From positions 4,603,001-4,667,000 of the forward strand of contig NZ_CP080519.1 in the NCBI RefSeq assembly GCF_019468465.1: DNA of 64,000 nucleotides, written 5' to 3'. Of the stretch, positions 50,537 through 60,033 are shown in pieces (the stretch's first letter is position 1; each line of letters begins with the position of its first letter). The translations under genes and the position numbers were made by a program. Under the pieces are notes generated by a model, which saw only the letters and a program-made list of their open reading frames with translations, had not been told where the DNA came from and did no database searches. This stretch comes from Amycolatopsis sp. DSM 110486 (GTDB lineage: Bacteria; Actinomycetota; Actinomycetes; Mycobacteriales; Pseudonocardiaceae).

Positions 50537-51343
50537 GTGCTGACCGTCTCCACCGTGAATGTCAACGGCCTGAGGGCCGCCGTGAAGAAGGGCTTCGTCG
50601 AGTGGCTCGCCACCACGAAGGCCGACGTCGTCGCCTGCCAGGAGGTGCGGGCCGAGGCCGCGCAGCTGCCCGCGCACGTGGTCGAACCGGAGGGTTGGTT
50701 CGCCGCCCACGCGCCCTCGGTTGCGAAGGGGCGAAACGGCGTCTCGCTCTACAGCCGCGTCGAGCCCGACGAAGTGCGCGTCGGCTTCGGCGAGCCCGAG
50801 TTCGAGGACAGCGGGCGCTACCTCGAGATGCACTTGCCGGGCGTCGTCGTCGCGAGCCTGTACCTGCCGAGCGGCGATGTCGGCACCGAGCGCCAGGACG
50901 AGAAGGAGCGCTTCATGGCGGCCTTCCTGCCCTACCTCGGCGAGCTGCGCGCCAAGTCCGCCGCGGCCGGCCGCGAGGTCGTGGTGGTGGGCGACTGGAA
51001 CATCGCCTACGACACCGTCGACCTGAAGAACTGGAAGGGCAACCACAAGAATTCGGGCTTCCTGCCCGAAGAACGCGCCTGGCTCGGCCGCGTCTTCGAA
51101 GAGGCTGGCTACGCCGACGTGCAACGCCGCCTCCACGACGGCCCGGGCCCCTACACCTGGTGGTCCTACCGCGGCCAGGCCTTCGACAACGACTCCGGCT
51201 GGCGCATCGACTGCCAGCTCGCCACCCCGGCCCTGGCCGACGCCGTACAGTCGGTCGTCGTGGAGCGCGCCGCCACCTACGCCGAACGCTGGTCCGACCA
51301 CGCCCCCGTCACGGCGACGTACGACGTGCCTTTCCCGCGCTGA
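50537..51343 (+). CDS. xth: Exodeoxyribonuclease III (AP endonuclease)
   Basis: Cleaves AP sites and degrades DNA 3'-5' in base-excision repair. The 268-residue product begins VLTVSTVNVNGLRAAVKKGF (Asn of the metal site), with CQEVRAEA (catalytic Glu), the FEDSGRYLEMHLPG strand, VVGDWNIAYDTVDLKN (Asp/Asn catalytic pair), WRIDCQLATP and the final WSDHAPVTATYD (Asp-His). All key residues are present. Start at GTG 50537 from the leaderless promoter; the frame is open to 50507. It converges with a chitinase gene. Confidence 0.95.
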   Translation: MLTVSTVNVNGLRAAVKKGFVEWLATTKADVVACQEVRAEAAQLPAHVVEPEGWFAAHAPSVAKGRNGVSLYSRVEPDEVRVGFGEPEFEDSGRYLEMHLPGVVVASLYLPSGDVGTERQDEKERFMAAFLPYLGELRAKSAAAGREVVVVGDWNIAYDTVDLKNWKGNHKNSGFLPEERAWLGRVFEEAGYADVQRRLHDGPGPYTWWSYRGQAFDNDSGWRIDCQLATPALADAVQSVVVERAATYAERWSDHAPVTATYDVPFPR

Positions 51344-51426
51344 TCTCTCACCGAAGCGCGGTGCGGCCCCGGCCCCGGCGCCGGTTTCGCCGCCGCCGAG
51401 GCTGATTTCCTTACCTGCCAAGCAGA

Positions 51427-51456
51427 AGGGCCCCTCAGCCGCCACCGAGGGGCCCT
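51427..51456. terminator. Terminator between xth and chitinase genes
   Basis: Stem AGGGCCCCTC / GAGGGGCCCT, perfect over 10 bp, with a 10-base loop, between two convergent genes. Confidence 0.8.
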
Positions 51457-51475
51457 GCCGGCAACCTCGGCAGCG

Positions 51476-52195
51476 TCAGCAGCTGAGGTTGCCACCCGGG
51501 TCGACGCCCAGGATGCCGGTGATCTTGTTGTACGCGTCGATGCGGCTCTGGACCTGGGCGGGGTTGCCGCCGTTGCATTCGATGGAGCCGTTGATGCTGC
51601 GGATCGTCTCGCCGAAGCCGCGGCCGTTGACCATGGCGTCGTGCGGGGTCATGGTGCCGGGGCCGGACTGGGTGTTCCAGTACCAGAGGCCGGTTTTCCA
51701 GGCGACGGCCGAGTCGTTCTGCACGAGGTTAGGGTTGTTCAGCAGGTCGATGCCGAGCGCGTCGCCCGCGGCTTTGTAGTTGAAGTTCCAGCTGAGCTGG
51801 ATCGGGCCGCGCCCGTAGTACGCGGCGGTGCCCGCGGGGCAGCCGTACGACTGGCTCGTGTCGCAGTAGTGCGGGTAGTTCGCGGTGTTCTGCTCCACGA
51901 TGTACACCAGGCCACCGGTTTCGTGGCTCACGTTCGCGAGGAACGCCGCGGCTTCCTGCTTCTTCACGGTGTCACTGCCGGAATTCGCGAAGCCGGGGTA
52001 TGCGCCGAGCGCGTTGGTCAGTCCACTGTAGCTGTAGAACGAGTTCCGGCCCGGGAACATCTGGTTGAACTGCGACTCGCTGACTACGAAGCTCGCGGCC
52101 GGCGCGGCATTCGCAACCGTGGTGGCCGGCACGAGCACCGTGATCGCGGCCGCGGCGGCCATCCCGACGGCGGTGAGGATCCTTCGGAGAGACAT
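51476..52195 (-). CDS. Secreted GH19 chitinase
   Basis: An endochitinase of glycoside hydrolase family 19, 239 residues. A signal peptide (MSLRRILTAVGMAAAAAITVLVPATTVANA) ends at an A-x-A site near 30. The catalytic domain follows with no extra chitin-binding module: FNQMFPGRNSFYSYSGLTNAL, the catalytic Glu in VSHETGGLVYIVEQN, YYGRGPIQLSWNFNYKAAGDALG and the tail IDAYNKITGILGVDPGGNLSC. The compact form without loops resembles bacterial ChiG/ChiF types. Upstream are two TGGTCTANACCA-like sites, as in the DasR chitin regulon. ATG 52195. Confidence 0.95.
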   Translation of the reverse strand: MSLRRILTAVGMAAAAAITVLVPATTVANAAPAASFVVSESQFNQMFPGRNSFYSYSGLTNALGAYPGFANSGSDTVKKQEAAAFLANVSHETGGLVYIVEQNTANYPHYCDTSQSYGCPAGTAAYYGRGPIQLSWNFNYKAAGDALGIDLLNNPNLVQNDSAVAWKTGLWYWNTQSGPGTMTPHDAMVNGRGFGETIRSINGSIECNGGNPAQVQSRIDAYNKITGILGVDPGGNLSC

Positions 52196-52223
52196 GGGCT
52201 CACTCCTTTGTTCGCCCCTGAAG

Positions 52224-52250
52224 TGGTCTACACCACAGAGGTATAGACCA
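52224..52250. promoter_or_regulatory. Two DasR-like (dre) sites upstream of the chitinase gene
   Basis: TGGTCTACACCA (52224-52235) and AGGTATAGACCA (52239-52250) lie 15 bases apart in the chitinase promoter. The first matches the dre consensus TGGTCTAGACCA at 11 of 12 bases, the second at 10 of 12. DasR is the GntR-type regulator that links N-acetylglucosamine to chitinase expression. Confidence 0.75.
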
Positions 52251-52656
52251 ATCGCTCGGGAGAAAACAGGGCCCAGTGTCGTGATTCGGTCAAGAAGACG
52301 CGATCAGACCAACAAGGTTGGTTAATAACTTGCTGTCCGTAGTTCGTCGCCGCCAAACGGGTGAACGTTTTTCACATTTTGCTCGCGCCGCGCGACCGGA
52401 ACCGGACTAAGCCGACACTCGTGACAGCCGTTCGGGCGACCTCGGCGGCCCGAAAAACCGGCGAGAGAGCGCTGACCACCGGTGACACCGTCAGCCCGGG
52501 GGTGGTCACCTGCCCTCCCCGGACGGGCGCTAGTCTCGGCGCCCGAGTTGATCAGAACCGACAGGTCTTGACACGCTCGGTAGTTTTTTCACTGTATGAC
52601 TCATCCTTACGGGTGAGAGATCTCGCCAGGAACATCACTTCGCGGGAGGCACTCCG
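52251..52656. other. Intergenic region between chitinase and small secreted protein genes
   Basis: No gene seen. It holds a 15-bp palindrome ACCAACAAGGTTGGT (52308-52322), which may be another operator of the chitinase promoter. Towards the next gene there is a promoter with -35 TTGACA (52567-52572) and CTGTAT 18 bases later. Confidence 0.55.
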
Positions 52657-52989
52657 GTGCGCAACCCAGGTCATCTCCTGTTGCGGTGCACGCTGCGCTC
52701 GGCCCGGTCGGCGACGCTCGTCGTGCTGCCGGCCGTCCTGCTGCTCGCGGGCAGCGGCACGGCGCTCGCCGACGACAGCGTCGTCCGTGCGGAGACCCCT
52801 TCGGCAGGCTTCGGCATCCTCGGCCCCGTCGGGCTGGTCGCCGTGGCGCTGGGCATCGTCGGCATGGCCCTCGGCGTCCTGCGCCAGCGCCGCAAGACGC
52901 GCGCGGCGACCGCGACGGCCCTGCCCACCCCTGAGCCTGCCGACACCGAGGAGCCCACCCGGCCCCTCGCGCCGATCCAGCACCCCTAG
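52657..52989 (+). CDS. Small membrane/secreted protein, unknown function
   Basis: A 110-residue protein with an N-terminal signal (LRSARSATLVVLPAVLLLAGSGTALA, cleavage near 38) and a second helix FGILGPVGLVAVALGIVGMALGVL, followed by a basic stop-transfer RQRRKTR and a Pro/Thr-rich tail. The plan is that of a type I membrane protein with a short outer loop. No family recognised. GTG 52657 has GGGAGG 8 bases upstream, and a good TTGACA promoter lies 85 bases before. Confidence 0.7.
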   Translation: MRNPGHLLLRCTLRSARSATLVVLPAVLLLAGSGTALADDSVVRAETPSAGFGILGPVGLVAVALGIVGMALGVLRQRRKTRAATATALPTPEPADTEEPTRPLAPIQHP

Positions 52990-53072
52990 CAACGCCCTGG
53001 AAACGCCCTGGCACCCCGCCGGAAGCCCCACTGAGAACCCCCGCCGAGCGCTCCAGAGAGACCTCCCTGTGA

Positions 53073-54128
<1,056 letters not shown>

Positions 54129-54153
54129 TCGAGCTTTTGTCCGGGGGATAAAA

Positions 54154-54820
54154 GTGAAGACACGTCGGCCGGACCCGAACTCCGTCAACTTCGAGCGCAC
54201 CTACCTCGTGGGCGACGGCAAGGGTCCGCTCGACACCTCGGCCATCACGTACTCCAAGGCCGACGGGCTGGCGCTCAACAAGTGCGCCTACGCCCTGGAG
54301 TCGAAGGACGGCACGCTGCAGGAGAGCCTGGCCGTCGCGGTGTCGCAGCCCGCGTACGTGCCTCCCGTGGCCGACACGCCGGCTGCGTTCGCCGGCGCAC
54401 CGGCGAGCATCACGCTCGGCCCGGTCCACGCGTATTCGAAGCGCCGCCCGGTCCCAGCGCCCGATGCTTCGGGCCAGGTCACCGTGATCCTCGGCGACAC
54501 CGTGGCGAGCTTCGACTTCGACCTCAAGGGCAACGGCAGCGCCGGCAAGCTGCAGGACATCGCCAAGCGCGTGATGCAGAACCTCGAGAAGCAGGCAAAC
54601 GCGCCGGCCGGCCCGAGCATCGTCGGCTACTCGAGCCCGGTCTTCCCGGAACCCGGTCGCGCAGCCGTGCCCGCTGCTCACAGCCGACGTGGTGAGCCCC
54701 GCCATCGGCACCGACGCGTCGCCGCACGACGGCCACCCCAATGGCAGCACCCTCGCCGAGGCCAACAGCCTGCTGGTGCCCGCCGGCCAGAAGATCGCCC
54801 AGGGTTTTCAGGGGACGTAA
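54154..54820 (+). pseudogene. Frameshifted hypothetical gene
   Basis: From GTG 54154 (after GGGGGAT) the frame reads about 165 sensible residues (VNFERTYLVGDGKGPLDTSAITYSK...FDFDLKGNGSAGKLQDIAKRVMQNLEKQ...GPSIVGYSSPVF), then turns Arg/His-rich. Shifting by one base near 54645 restores a protein-like tail, NPVAQPCPLLTADVVSPAIGTDASP..., ending in GFQGT and TAA at 54818-54820. One extra base, or a sequencing error, would explain this. No signal peptide or recognised domain; the 222-residue protein is unknown. It directly precedes the kinase gene. Confidence 0.6.
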
Positions 54821-55333
54821 GTGCGACTGATCGTCCTCAACGGACCACCCGCCATCGGCAAGTCGACGTTGGCGGAGCGGTTCGCGGAGGACCACTCGCC
54901 GACGCTGAACCTCGACGTCGACCGCGTGCGCTCGCTCGTCGGCGGCTGGCGCGCGCAGCCGAAAGAGTCCGGCCTGGCGGCGCGCGCGTTGGCTCTCGCC
55001 GCCGCCCGCGCGCACCTCACCGCGGGCCACGACGTCGTCGTCCCGCAGCTGCTCGCGCGCGCGGATTTCCTGCTGCAGCTGGAAGAACTGGCCCACGACG
55101 TCGGCGCTTCGTTTCATGAACTCGTGCTCTGGGACACCCGCGAAAACGTCCTCAGCCGCTTCGCCTCGCGCATGCCCGGGCCGCATCACCACGACACGAC
55201 CGCGGCCGATGTCGCCGCGTTCTATGGCCGCCTCGAATCCCTCCTCGCCGACCGGCCGCGGGCACGGGTCATCACGACGTCGGCCGGTCGCGACGACGAC
55301 GCCTACCGAGCGGTGCTCGCCGCCCTGGACTGA
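54821..55333 (+). CDS. P-loop ATP-binding kinase-like protein
   Basis: A 170-residue AAA/zeta-toxin-like nucleotide kinase fold. Walker A is LIVLNGPPAIGKSTLAERFAED at the very start; a Walker B-like LNLDVDRVRSLVGGW follows, then GHDVVVPQLLARADFLLQLEELA and HELVLWDTRENVLSRF. The GTG immediately follows the TAA of the upstream frame, suggesting coupling. Substrate unknown; such proteins often phosphorylate sugars, antibiotics or nucleotides. Confidence 0.82.
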   Translation: MRLIVLNGPPAIGKSTLAERFAEDHSPTLNLDVDRVRSLVGGWRAQPKESGLAARALALAAARAHLTAGHDVVVPQLLARADFLLQLEELAHDVGASFHELVLWDTRENVLSRFASRMPGPHHHDTTAADVAAFYGRLESLLADRPRARVITTSAGRDDDAYRAVLAALD

Positions 55334-55376
55334 CCCCCGGGTACCCGCTCGCGTTGCGGCTATCACCCACCGTGGT

Positions 55377-55382
55377 TAGCGT
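55377..55382 (+). promoter_or_regulatory. -10 element of the yihY-like gene
   Basis: TAGCGT ends 6 bases before GTG 55389, again the leaderless arrangement. Confidence 0.45.
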
Positions 55383-55388
55383 TTTACG

Positions 55389-56402
55389 GTGGCGAACAAG
55401 ACTGGTGACCAGGAAAAGCTGCTGCCTCGGCTGCGGCGGAAGTACCCGTGGCTGGATCACCTGATCCGAGCCAACGAATCCTTCGGCGAGAACTACGGCA
55501 ACCACTACGCCGCCGCCATCACGTACTTCAGCGTGCTGGCGGTTTTCCCGATCTTCATGGTGGCGTTCGCGATCGTGGGCATGGTCGTGGGCGGCGACCC
55601 GGCGGTGATCGCCCAGATCACCAACGGCATCAAGAGTTCCGTGCCTGAGGCGTTGCAGGGGCTCGTGACGCAGATCGTCGACGCGGCGATCAAGTCGGGC
55701 AGCGGCATCGGGATCTTCGGTCTGCTCCTGGCGCTCTACTCGGGCATCGGCTGGATGTCGAACCTGCGCGACGCGCTCACGGCGCAGTGGGGGCAGGAGA
55801 AGAAGCCGCAGCCGATCGTGTCGACGACGATCAAGGACCTGCTGTCGCTCGTCGGGCTCGGCGTGGCGCTGATCGTGTCGTTCGCGGTGACCGCCGCGGG
55901 CGGCGGGGTGGGGCAGTACCTGCTCGAGCTCGTCGGCCTGGAGCACGAGACCTGGGCGGTCTGGGTGCTGCGGGTGGCCACGATCATCCTCGGCCTGGCG
56001 GCCAACACGCTCGTGTTCCTGTGGGTCATCGCGCGGCTGCCGCGCGAGCACGTGGCCATGCGCAGTGCGGTGAAGGGCGCGATCGTCGCCGCGATCGGGT
56101 TCGTCATCCTGCAGCAGGTGGCGTCGATCTACCTGGCGAGCGTGACGAAGTCGCCGGCGGCGGCGATCTTCGGGCCGATCATCGGTCTGCTCGTGTTCGC
56201 GAACCTCGTGTCGCGGTTCATCCTCATGGTCACGGCCTGGACCGCGACCGCGAAGGAGAACCAGCGCAAGGTCGTGCGGCCGCCGGCGCCGGTGCTGCTG
56301 GAGCCGCGCGTGACCGTCCAACGCGGGTTCGGTCTGGGCACGGCCGCGGGCGTGTTCGGCGTGGGTGCGCTGCTCGGCTGGGTGGGGCGCCGGCGGGACT
56401 AG
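55389..56402 (+). CDS. YihY/YhjD-family inner membrane protein
   Basis: A 337-residue member of the YihY/virulence factor BrkB family (not RNase BN). It starts MANKTGDQEKLLPRLRRKYPWLDHLIRANESFGENYGNHYAAAITYFSVLAVFPIFMVAFAIVG, where GN.YAAAITYFS.LA.FP is the hallmark. Five to six hydrophobic helices follow up to residue 290, then VRPPAPVLLEPRVTVQRGFGLGTAAGVFGVGALLGWV and a basic end. Related YhjD of E. coli and mycobacteria has been linked to lipid or LPS export; here the role is unknown. Orthologue of the gene beside trpS in M. tuberculosis. Confidence 0.93.
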   Translation: MANKTGDQEKLLPRLRRKYPWLDHLIRANESFGENYGNHYAAAITYFSVLAVFPIFMVAFAIVGMVVGGDPAVIAQITNGIKSSVPEALQGLVTQIVDAAIKSGSGIGIFGLLLALYSGIGWMSNLRDALTAQWGQEKKPQPIVSTTIKDLLSLVGLGVALIVSFAVTAAGGGVGQYLLELVGLEHETWAVWVLRVATIILGLAANTLVFLWVIARLPREHVAMRSAVKGAIVAAIGFVILQQVASIYLASVTKSPAAAIFGPIIGLLVFANLVSRFILMVTAWTATAKENQRKVVRPPAPVLLEPRVTVQRGFGLGTAAGVFGVGALLGWVGRRRD

Positions 56403-56409
56403 GCCCGAT

Positions 56410-57636
56410 CTACTGCTGGGCCTGCTTCTTGCGCTGGTGGCCGATCACGAACCCGCCGATGATGATCAGGGCGACCACCAGCGTGAGGATCCAGCCCGTG
56501 GTGCCGAACGGGTCTTCCTTCGCGGGCGCGGCCGACGATGCGGCGCCGGCGGCGACGTTCGCCGGGGGACCGGGCGGCGCCGTGGCCACGAGGGCCTCGT
56601 ACGCGATGCGCCCGACAGGCTCGGCGTGGTCGGCTTCGAGCGCGAAGCCGTAGTCGAGCAGCTTGCCCGCCTGGTCCACGACCTTCGTGGGCCGCTGCTC
56701 GGCGCGCATCATCACCACGGCGAGGCGGCGGCCGTCCTTTTCCGCGGCGCCGACGTAGGTGTGGCGGGCGTCGTCGGTGAAGCCCGTTTTGCCGCCGAGG
56801 AAGCCGGGATAGACGCCGAGGAGCTTGTTGTCGTTGTAGACCGGAATGGCGGGTTTGCCGCCCGCCGCCGGAATCGTGTACGACTTCGTGGCCACGGCCT
56901 GCGCGATCTCCTGCTGCTTCATCGCGTAGTGGAAGATCAGGCTCAGGTCGTAGGCCGAGGTCGACATTCCGGGCCCGTCGAGGCCCGACGGCGTCGCCGC
57001 GCGCGTATCCGTGGCGCCGATGCGCTTGGCCAGCAGGTTCATCTTCGTGGTCGCGATGTCGACCCCGCCGAGCGCGGTCGCGAACGCGTGGGCGACATCG
57101 TTGCCCGAGTGCATCAGCAGGCCGTGCAGCAGCTGGTCGACGGTGTAGCTCGCACCCGCCACGATGCCGACGCAGGTGCACTCCTGCTCGGCGTCCTCCT
57201 TCGTGGGCACCACGATCTGGTCGGGCTTCATCTCGCTGGTGACGACGAGCGCGAGCAGCGTCTTGATGAGCGACGCCGGCCGCTCCCGCGCGTGCGGGTT
57301 CTTCGCCGCGACGACGTCGCCGGTGTCGAGGTCCTGCACCACCCATGACGCGGCCGTGTTGCCGTCCGGTGGGTTGAGCGCGCCGTCGGGCAGGATCATC
57401 CCGCAGCCGCCCATGCGCAGCCCCCCGACGGGCTCCACGGGCACCGGCAAAGGCGGCGGGGTCGGCTGCCCGGGCGCCGGCTTCTCCGACGTGTCCACCG
57501 GCGCGGGCGGCGCGGCCTGGTCCTGACAGGGCTGAGCCTGGGCTACGGCTGCCGTCGGGCCGATTCCACCGCCGAACAGCCCAATGGCCACCACTGCGAC
57601 GAGAACCGGGAGCGACCGGGAGAAAACGCTGTGCAC
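56410..57636 (-). CDS. D-alanyl-D-alanine carboxypeptidase (S11, PBP5-like)
   Basis: Trims D-Ala from peptidoglycan stem peptides outside the membrane. The 408-residue product has a signal peptide (SLPVLVAVVAIGLFGGGIGPTAAVAQA), a Pro-rich linker, and the catalytic domain with SxxK in RPASLIKTLLAL, SxN in MHSGNDVAHA and KTG in LGGKTGFTDDARHTY. A C-terminal helix (GWILTLVVALIIIGGFVIG) anchors it, with a short basic tail. It converges with the yihY-like gene, 7 bases apart, and is divergent from an SCO4848-like gene, as in Streptomyces (SCO4847/4848, from memory). Confidence 0.95.
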   Translation of the reverse strand: MHSVFSRSLPVLVAVVAIGLFGGGIGPTAAVAQAQPCQDQAAPPAPVDTSEKPAPGQPTPPPLPVPVEPVGGLRMGGCGMILPDGALNPPDGNTAASWVVQDLDTGDVVAAKNPHARERPASLIKTLLALVVTSEMKPDQIVVPTKEDAEQECTCVGIVAGASYTVDQLLHGLLMHSGNDVAHAFATALGGVDIATTKMNLLAKRIGATDTRAATPSGLDGPGMSTSAYDLSLIFHYAMKQQEIAQAVATKSYTIPAAGGKPAIPVYNDNKLLGVYPGFLGGKTGFTDDARHTYVGAAEKDGRRLAVVMMRAEQRPTKVVDQAGKLLDYGFALEADHAEPVGRIAYEALVATAPPGPPANVAAGAASSAAPAKEDPFGTTGWILTLVVALIIIGGFVIGHQRKKQAQQ

Positions 57637-57679
57637 CCACGCAATCTAGCGGCGCGAGCCCGGTTGCATACTCAGGGGC

Positions 57680-57934
57680 ATGCGCATTTCGCGAGGTACT
57701 GCGGTCTTCCTGCTGTTGTTCGGCGTGTGGTCCTGGATCATCTGGATCACCTTCGCCAAGAACCTCTGGGCCAGCTCCCAGTCCTGGTCAGCCGATGGTT
57801 CCCCCACGGCGTACTTCATCGTGCACGCGGTGCTCACGGTGGTGTCCTTCGTGCTGGGCACGATCATCGGGGTGCTGGGCTGGCGCGCGCTGCGCTCCAC
57901 CCGATCGAAGGAACGATCTTCGGGCGATTCCTGA
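57680..57934 (+). CDS. SCO4848-like small membrane protein
   Basis: An 84-residue protein with two helices: RGTAVFLLLFGVWSWIIWITFAKNL and AYFIVHAVLTVVSFVLGTIIGVLGWRALRS. The W-S-W-I-I-W-x-TF-xKN-L-W pattern and a position divergent from the D,D-carboxypeptidase match the conserved actinobacterial SCO4848 family. Function unknown. ATG 57680, 43 bases from the carboxypeptidase start. Confidence 0.85.
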   Translation: MRISRGTAVFLLLFGVWSWIIWITFAKNLWASSQSWSADGSPTAYFIVHAVLTVVSFVLGTIIGVLGWRALRSTRSKERSSGDS

Positions 57935-58124
57935 GTCAGGGGCGGGTGGCTCGGCGGTCGCCGGATACGGCCGTCCGCCGGTATGACAGGGGAGCGCGAA
58001 TGGAGTAGTGTCAGCGCTCACGCGAGCCCTTCCAGCGTCGGCTCGCATTACCCGAATGGAATTTGTATGTCCGGCGGTTCCGAAACGGGTGGCAACTGAT
58101 CGGTTGTTCCGGTCGCACACCCGA

Positions 58125-58156
58125 AAAACCCGGAGTCCGCACTCCGGGTTTTTTTT
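58125..58156. terminator. Terminator of the membrane protein gene at 58164
   Basis: Stem AAAACCCGGAGT / ACTCCGGGTTTT with a 4-base loop and T/A runs on both sides, 8 bases beyond the stop of the minus-strand gene. Confidence 0.85.
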
Positions 58157-58163
58157 ATGACCG

Positions 58164-59087
58164 TCATAAATCGGGTGAATAGTCGGCGATGAACCCCATG
58201 TACTGAGCCATTTTCGGATTCGCCGCGGAGAACTCCACGATCACGTCCTTGCCCTGCCGGAGCCGCCGCAGTCCTTGTGCGCCCTGGTTTCGCACGACGA
58301 AGGCCGAGTCGCGCTTGACGTTGCGGAAGATCACCCGGTGCTCGAACTTGCTGATTTCTTTGCGGAACATCACGTCGAACGATTCCGGTTCGGCGCCCGA
58401 CATCAGGTCCACCGAGTACCTCGGCCAAATCCATTCCACGGTGACCACGTCGCCTTCCTGAACGATCGTGCCGAGGTGGATATAGATGTCCAGTTTCGGT
58501 TTTCCGTTCGCGGAGGTGGACCAGATCGAAGTCGCGTTGGCGCGGGTCTTCTGGTCGATGTCTTCGGGCCCGGCGTGGAAAGCCTTGTACTGCACCAATC
58601 GACGGGCCCGCTCGGACATCGGCGTGGTTCCGTAGTACACGAGATTCACGGACAGGTAACGCGGGACGTTGTCGTTCGCCTCGTGGAGCACGAGCACGCG
58701 CCGGCAGAACGCGTCGCCGTTGTCCTCAATGGTCACTTCCTGCATCCACTCCTGCACGGCGATGGGCTTGCGCGTGCGCCCGGCGAGCGCGTCGGCGTAC
58801 CGGTGCAGCAGCTCCTCACTGTGCTGCGCCTGGGTGCGGAGTTTGTGGGTGCCGGCGAAGGAGATCGCACTGGCGATCACGAACAGCCCACCCGCGATGC
58901 TGGCGAACGTCGTGCGCAACCACTCCATGCCGAGCACCTCGCCGAGCAGGCCCACGCTGCCGAGCATGGCGACCGCCGCCGCGAACACCCGCAAGTAGCC
59001 ATGTCGGAACACGAGTTCTTCGACATCTGCGATGAACCGTGCCAAGTGTTGGGAAAGCACCTTACGTAGTTCCGCACCAGCACTCAT
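58164..59087 (-). CDS. Hypothetical membrane protein, unknown function
   Basis: A 307-residue protein. Residues 30-80 contain two hydrophobic helices (GYLRVFAAAVAMLGSVGLLGEVLG and FASIAGGLFVIASAISFAG); the rest (about 100-307) is a cytoplasmic beta-rich domain with QEVTIEDNGDAFCRRVLVLHEANDNVPRYLSVNLVYYG and EGDVVTVEWIWPRYSVDLMSGAEPESFDVMFRKE. No family is recognised. Codon use is less GC-biased than around it, suggesting later acquisition. The gene stands alone, with its own terminator, upstream of the sdh operon end. It might be part of a small defence or stress module, but nothing beside it supports that. Confidence 0.7.
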   Translation of the reverse strand: MSAGAELRKVLSQHLARFIADVEELVFRHGYLRVFAAAVAMLGSVGLLGEVLGMEWLRTTFASIAGGLFVIASAISFAGTHKLRTQAQHSEELLHRYADALAGRTRKPIAVQEWMQEVTIEDNGDAFCRRVLVLHEANDNVPRYLSVNLVYYGTTPMSERARRLVQYKAFHAGPEDIDQKTRANATSIWSTSANGKPKLDIYIHLGTIVQEGDVVTVEWIWPRYSVDLMSGAEPESFDVMFRKEISKFEHRVIFRNVKRDSAFVVRNQGAQGLRRLRQGKDVIVEFSAANPKMAQYMGFIADYSPDL

Positions 59088-59214
59088 CTGTTCGTTCCCC
59101 GTCGCACGACCGTCCGAGTCATCGGTAACTCGTCAGGCTAGTCCCATCACGCACAGTCGCCCTAGCGCCGTTCAGGGGAGTTTTGTCCGCCTTGGCTGCA
59201 AATCGGCAACGAAA

Positions 59215-59246
59215 AGGCCCCCATCCGGCGAACCGGACGGGGGCCT
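59215..59246 (-). terminator. Terminator of the sdhCDAB operon
   Basis: AGGCCCCC-TCCGG-CGAA-CCGGA-GGGGGCCT, perfect apart from one mismatch, with a GNRA-like CGAA loop and TTTTC after it on the minus strand. 17 bases past the sdhB stop. Confidence 0.9.
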
Positions 59247-59262
59247 CTCCGCAACGAATTTC

Positions 59263-60033
59263 TCAGACGCGCTTGAACAAAAGTGCGCGCTTCACTTCCT
59301 GAATCGCCTTCGTCACCTGGATCCCACGTGGGCAAGCGTCCGTGCAGTTGAACGTCGTCCGGCAGCGCCACACGCCCTCGGAGTCGTTCAGGATGTCCAG
59401 CCGCTCCTCGGCCGCGTCGTCGCGGGAGTCGAAGATGAAGCGGTGCGCGTTGACGATCGCGGCCGGACCGAAGTACGAGCCGTCGTTCCAGTAGACCGGG
59501 CACGACGACGTGCAGCAGGCGCAGAGGATGCACTTGGTGGTGTCGTCGAAGCGGTCGCGGTCGGCCTGGGACTGGATGCGCTCGCGGGAGGGCTCGTGGC
59601 CGTAGTTGATGAGGTACGGCTTGACCGACCGGTAGGCCTCGAAGAACGGATCCATGTCGACGTAGAGGTCCTTCAACGTCGTCAGGCCCTTGATCGGGGC
59701 GATCGAGATGACGGTCTTCTTGCCGTCCTTCTCGAGCAGGTCCTTCATGAGCACCTTGCAGGCCAAACGGTTGATGCCGTTGATCTGCATGGCGTCGGAG
59801 CCGCACACGCCATGGGCGCACGACCGGCGGAACGAGAACGTGCCGTCGATGTAGTCCTTGACGTAGAACAGCAGGTTCAGCAGCCGGTCGGTGCGCTGCG
59901 CCGGGACGTCGTAGGACTCCCAGTGCGGCTCGGTGTCGACCTCGGGGTTGAAGCGCAGGATCTTCAGCGTGACCGTGATCGGCGTGTGGTCCTGCGAGGC
60001 CGCGGGTGCTTCTTCGGTGGTTGCCGCAGTCAT
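59263..60033 (-). CDS. sdhB: Succinate dehydrogenase iron-sulfur subunit
   Basis: Electron-transfer subunit of complex II, 256 residues. The N-terminal 2Fe-2S domain has RRSCAHGVCGSDAMQINGINRLAC (three of the Cys ligands and the later C). The C-terminal part has CILCACCTSSCPVYW for the 4Fe-4S and WRCRTTFNCTDACPRGI for the 3Fe-4S cluster. The ATG overlaps the sdhA stop (TGATG). It is last in the operon and followed by a strong terminator. Confidence 0.97.
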   Translation of the reverse strand: MTAATTEEAPAASQDHTPITVTLKILRFNPEVDTEPHWESYDVPAQRTDRLLNLLFYVKDYIDGTFSFRRSCAHGVCGSDAMQINGINRLACKVLMKDLLEKDGKKTVISIAPIKGLTTLKDLYVDMDPFFEAYRSVKPYLINYGHEPSRERIQSQADRDRFDDTTKCILCACCTSSCPVYWNDGSYFGPAAIVNAHRFIFDSRDDAAEERLDILNDSEGVWRCRTTFNCTDACPRGIQVTKAIQEVKRALLFKRV

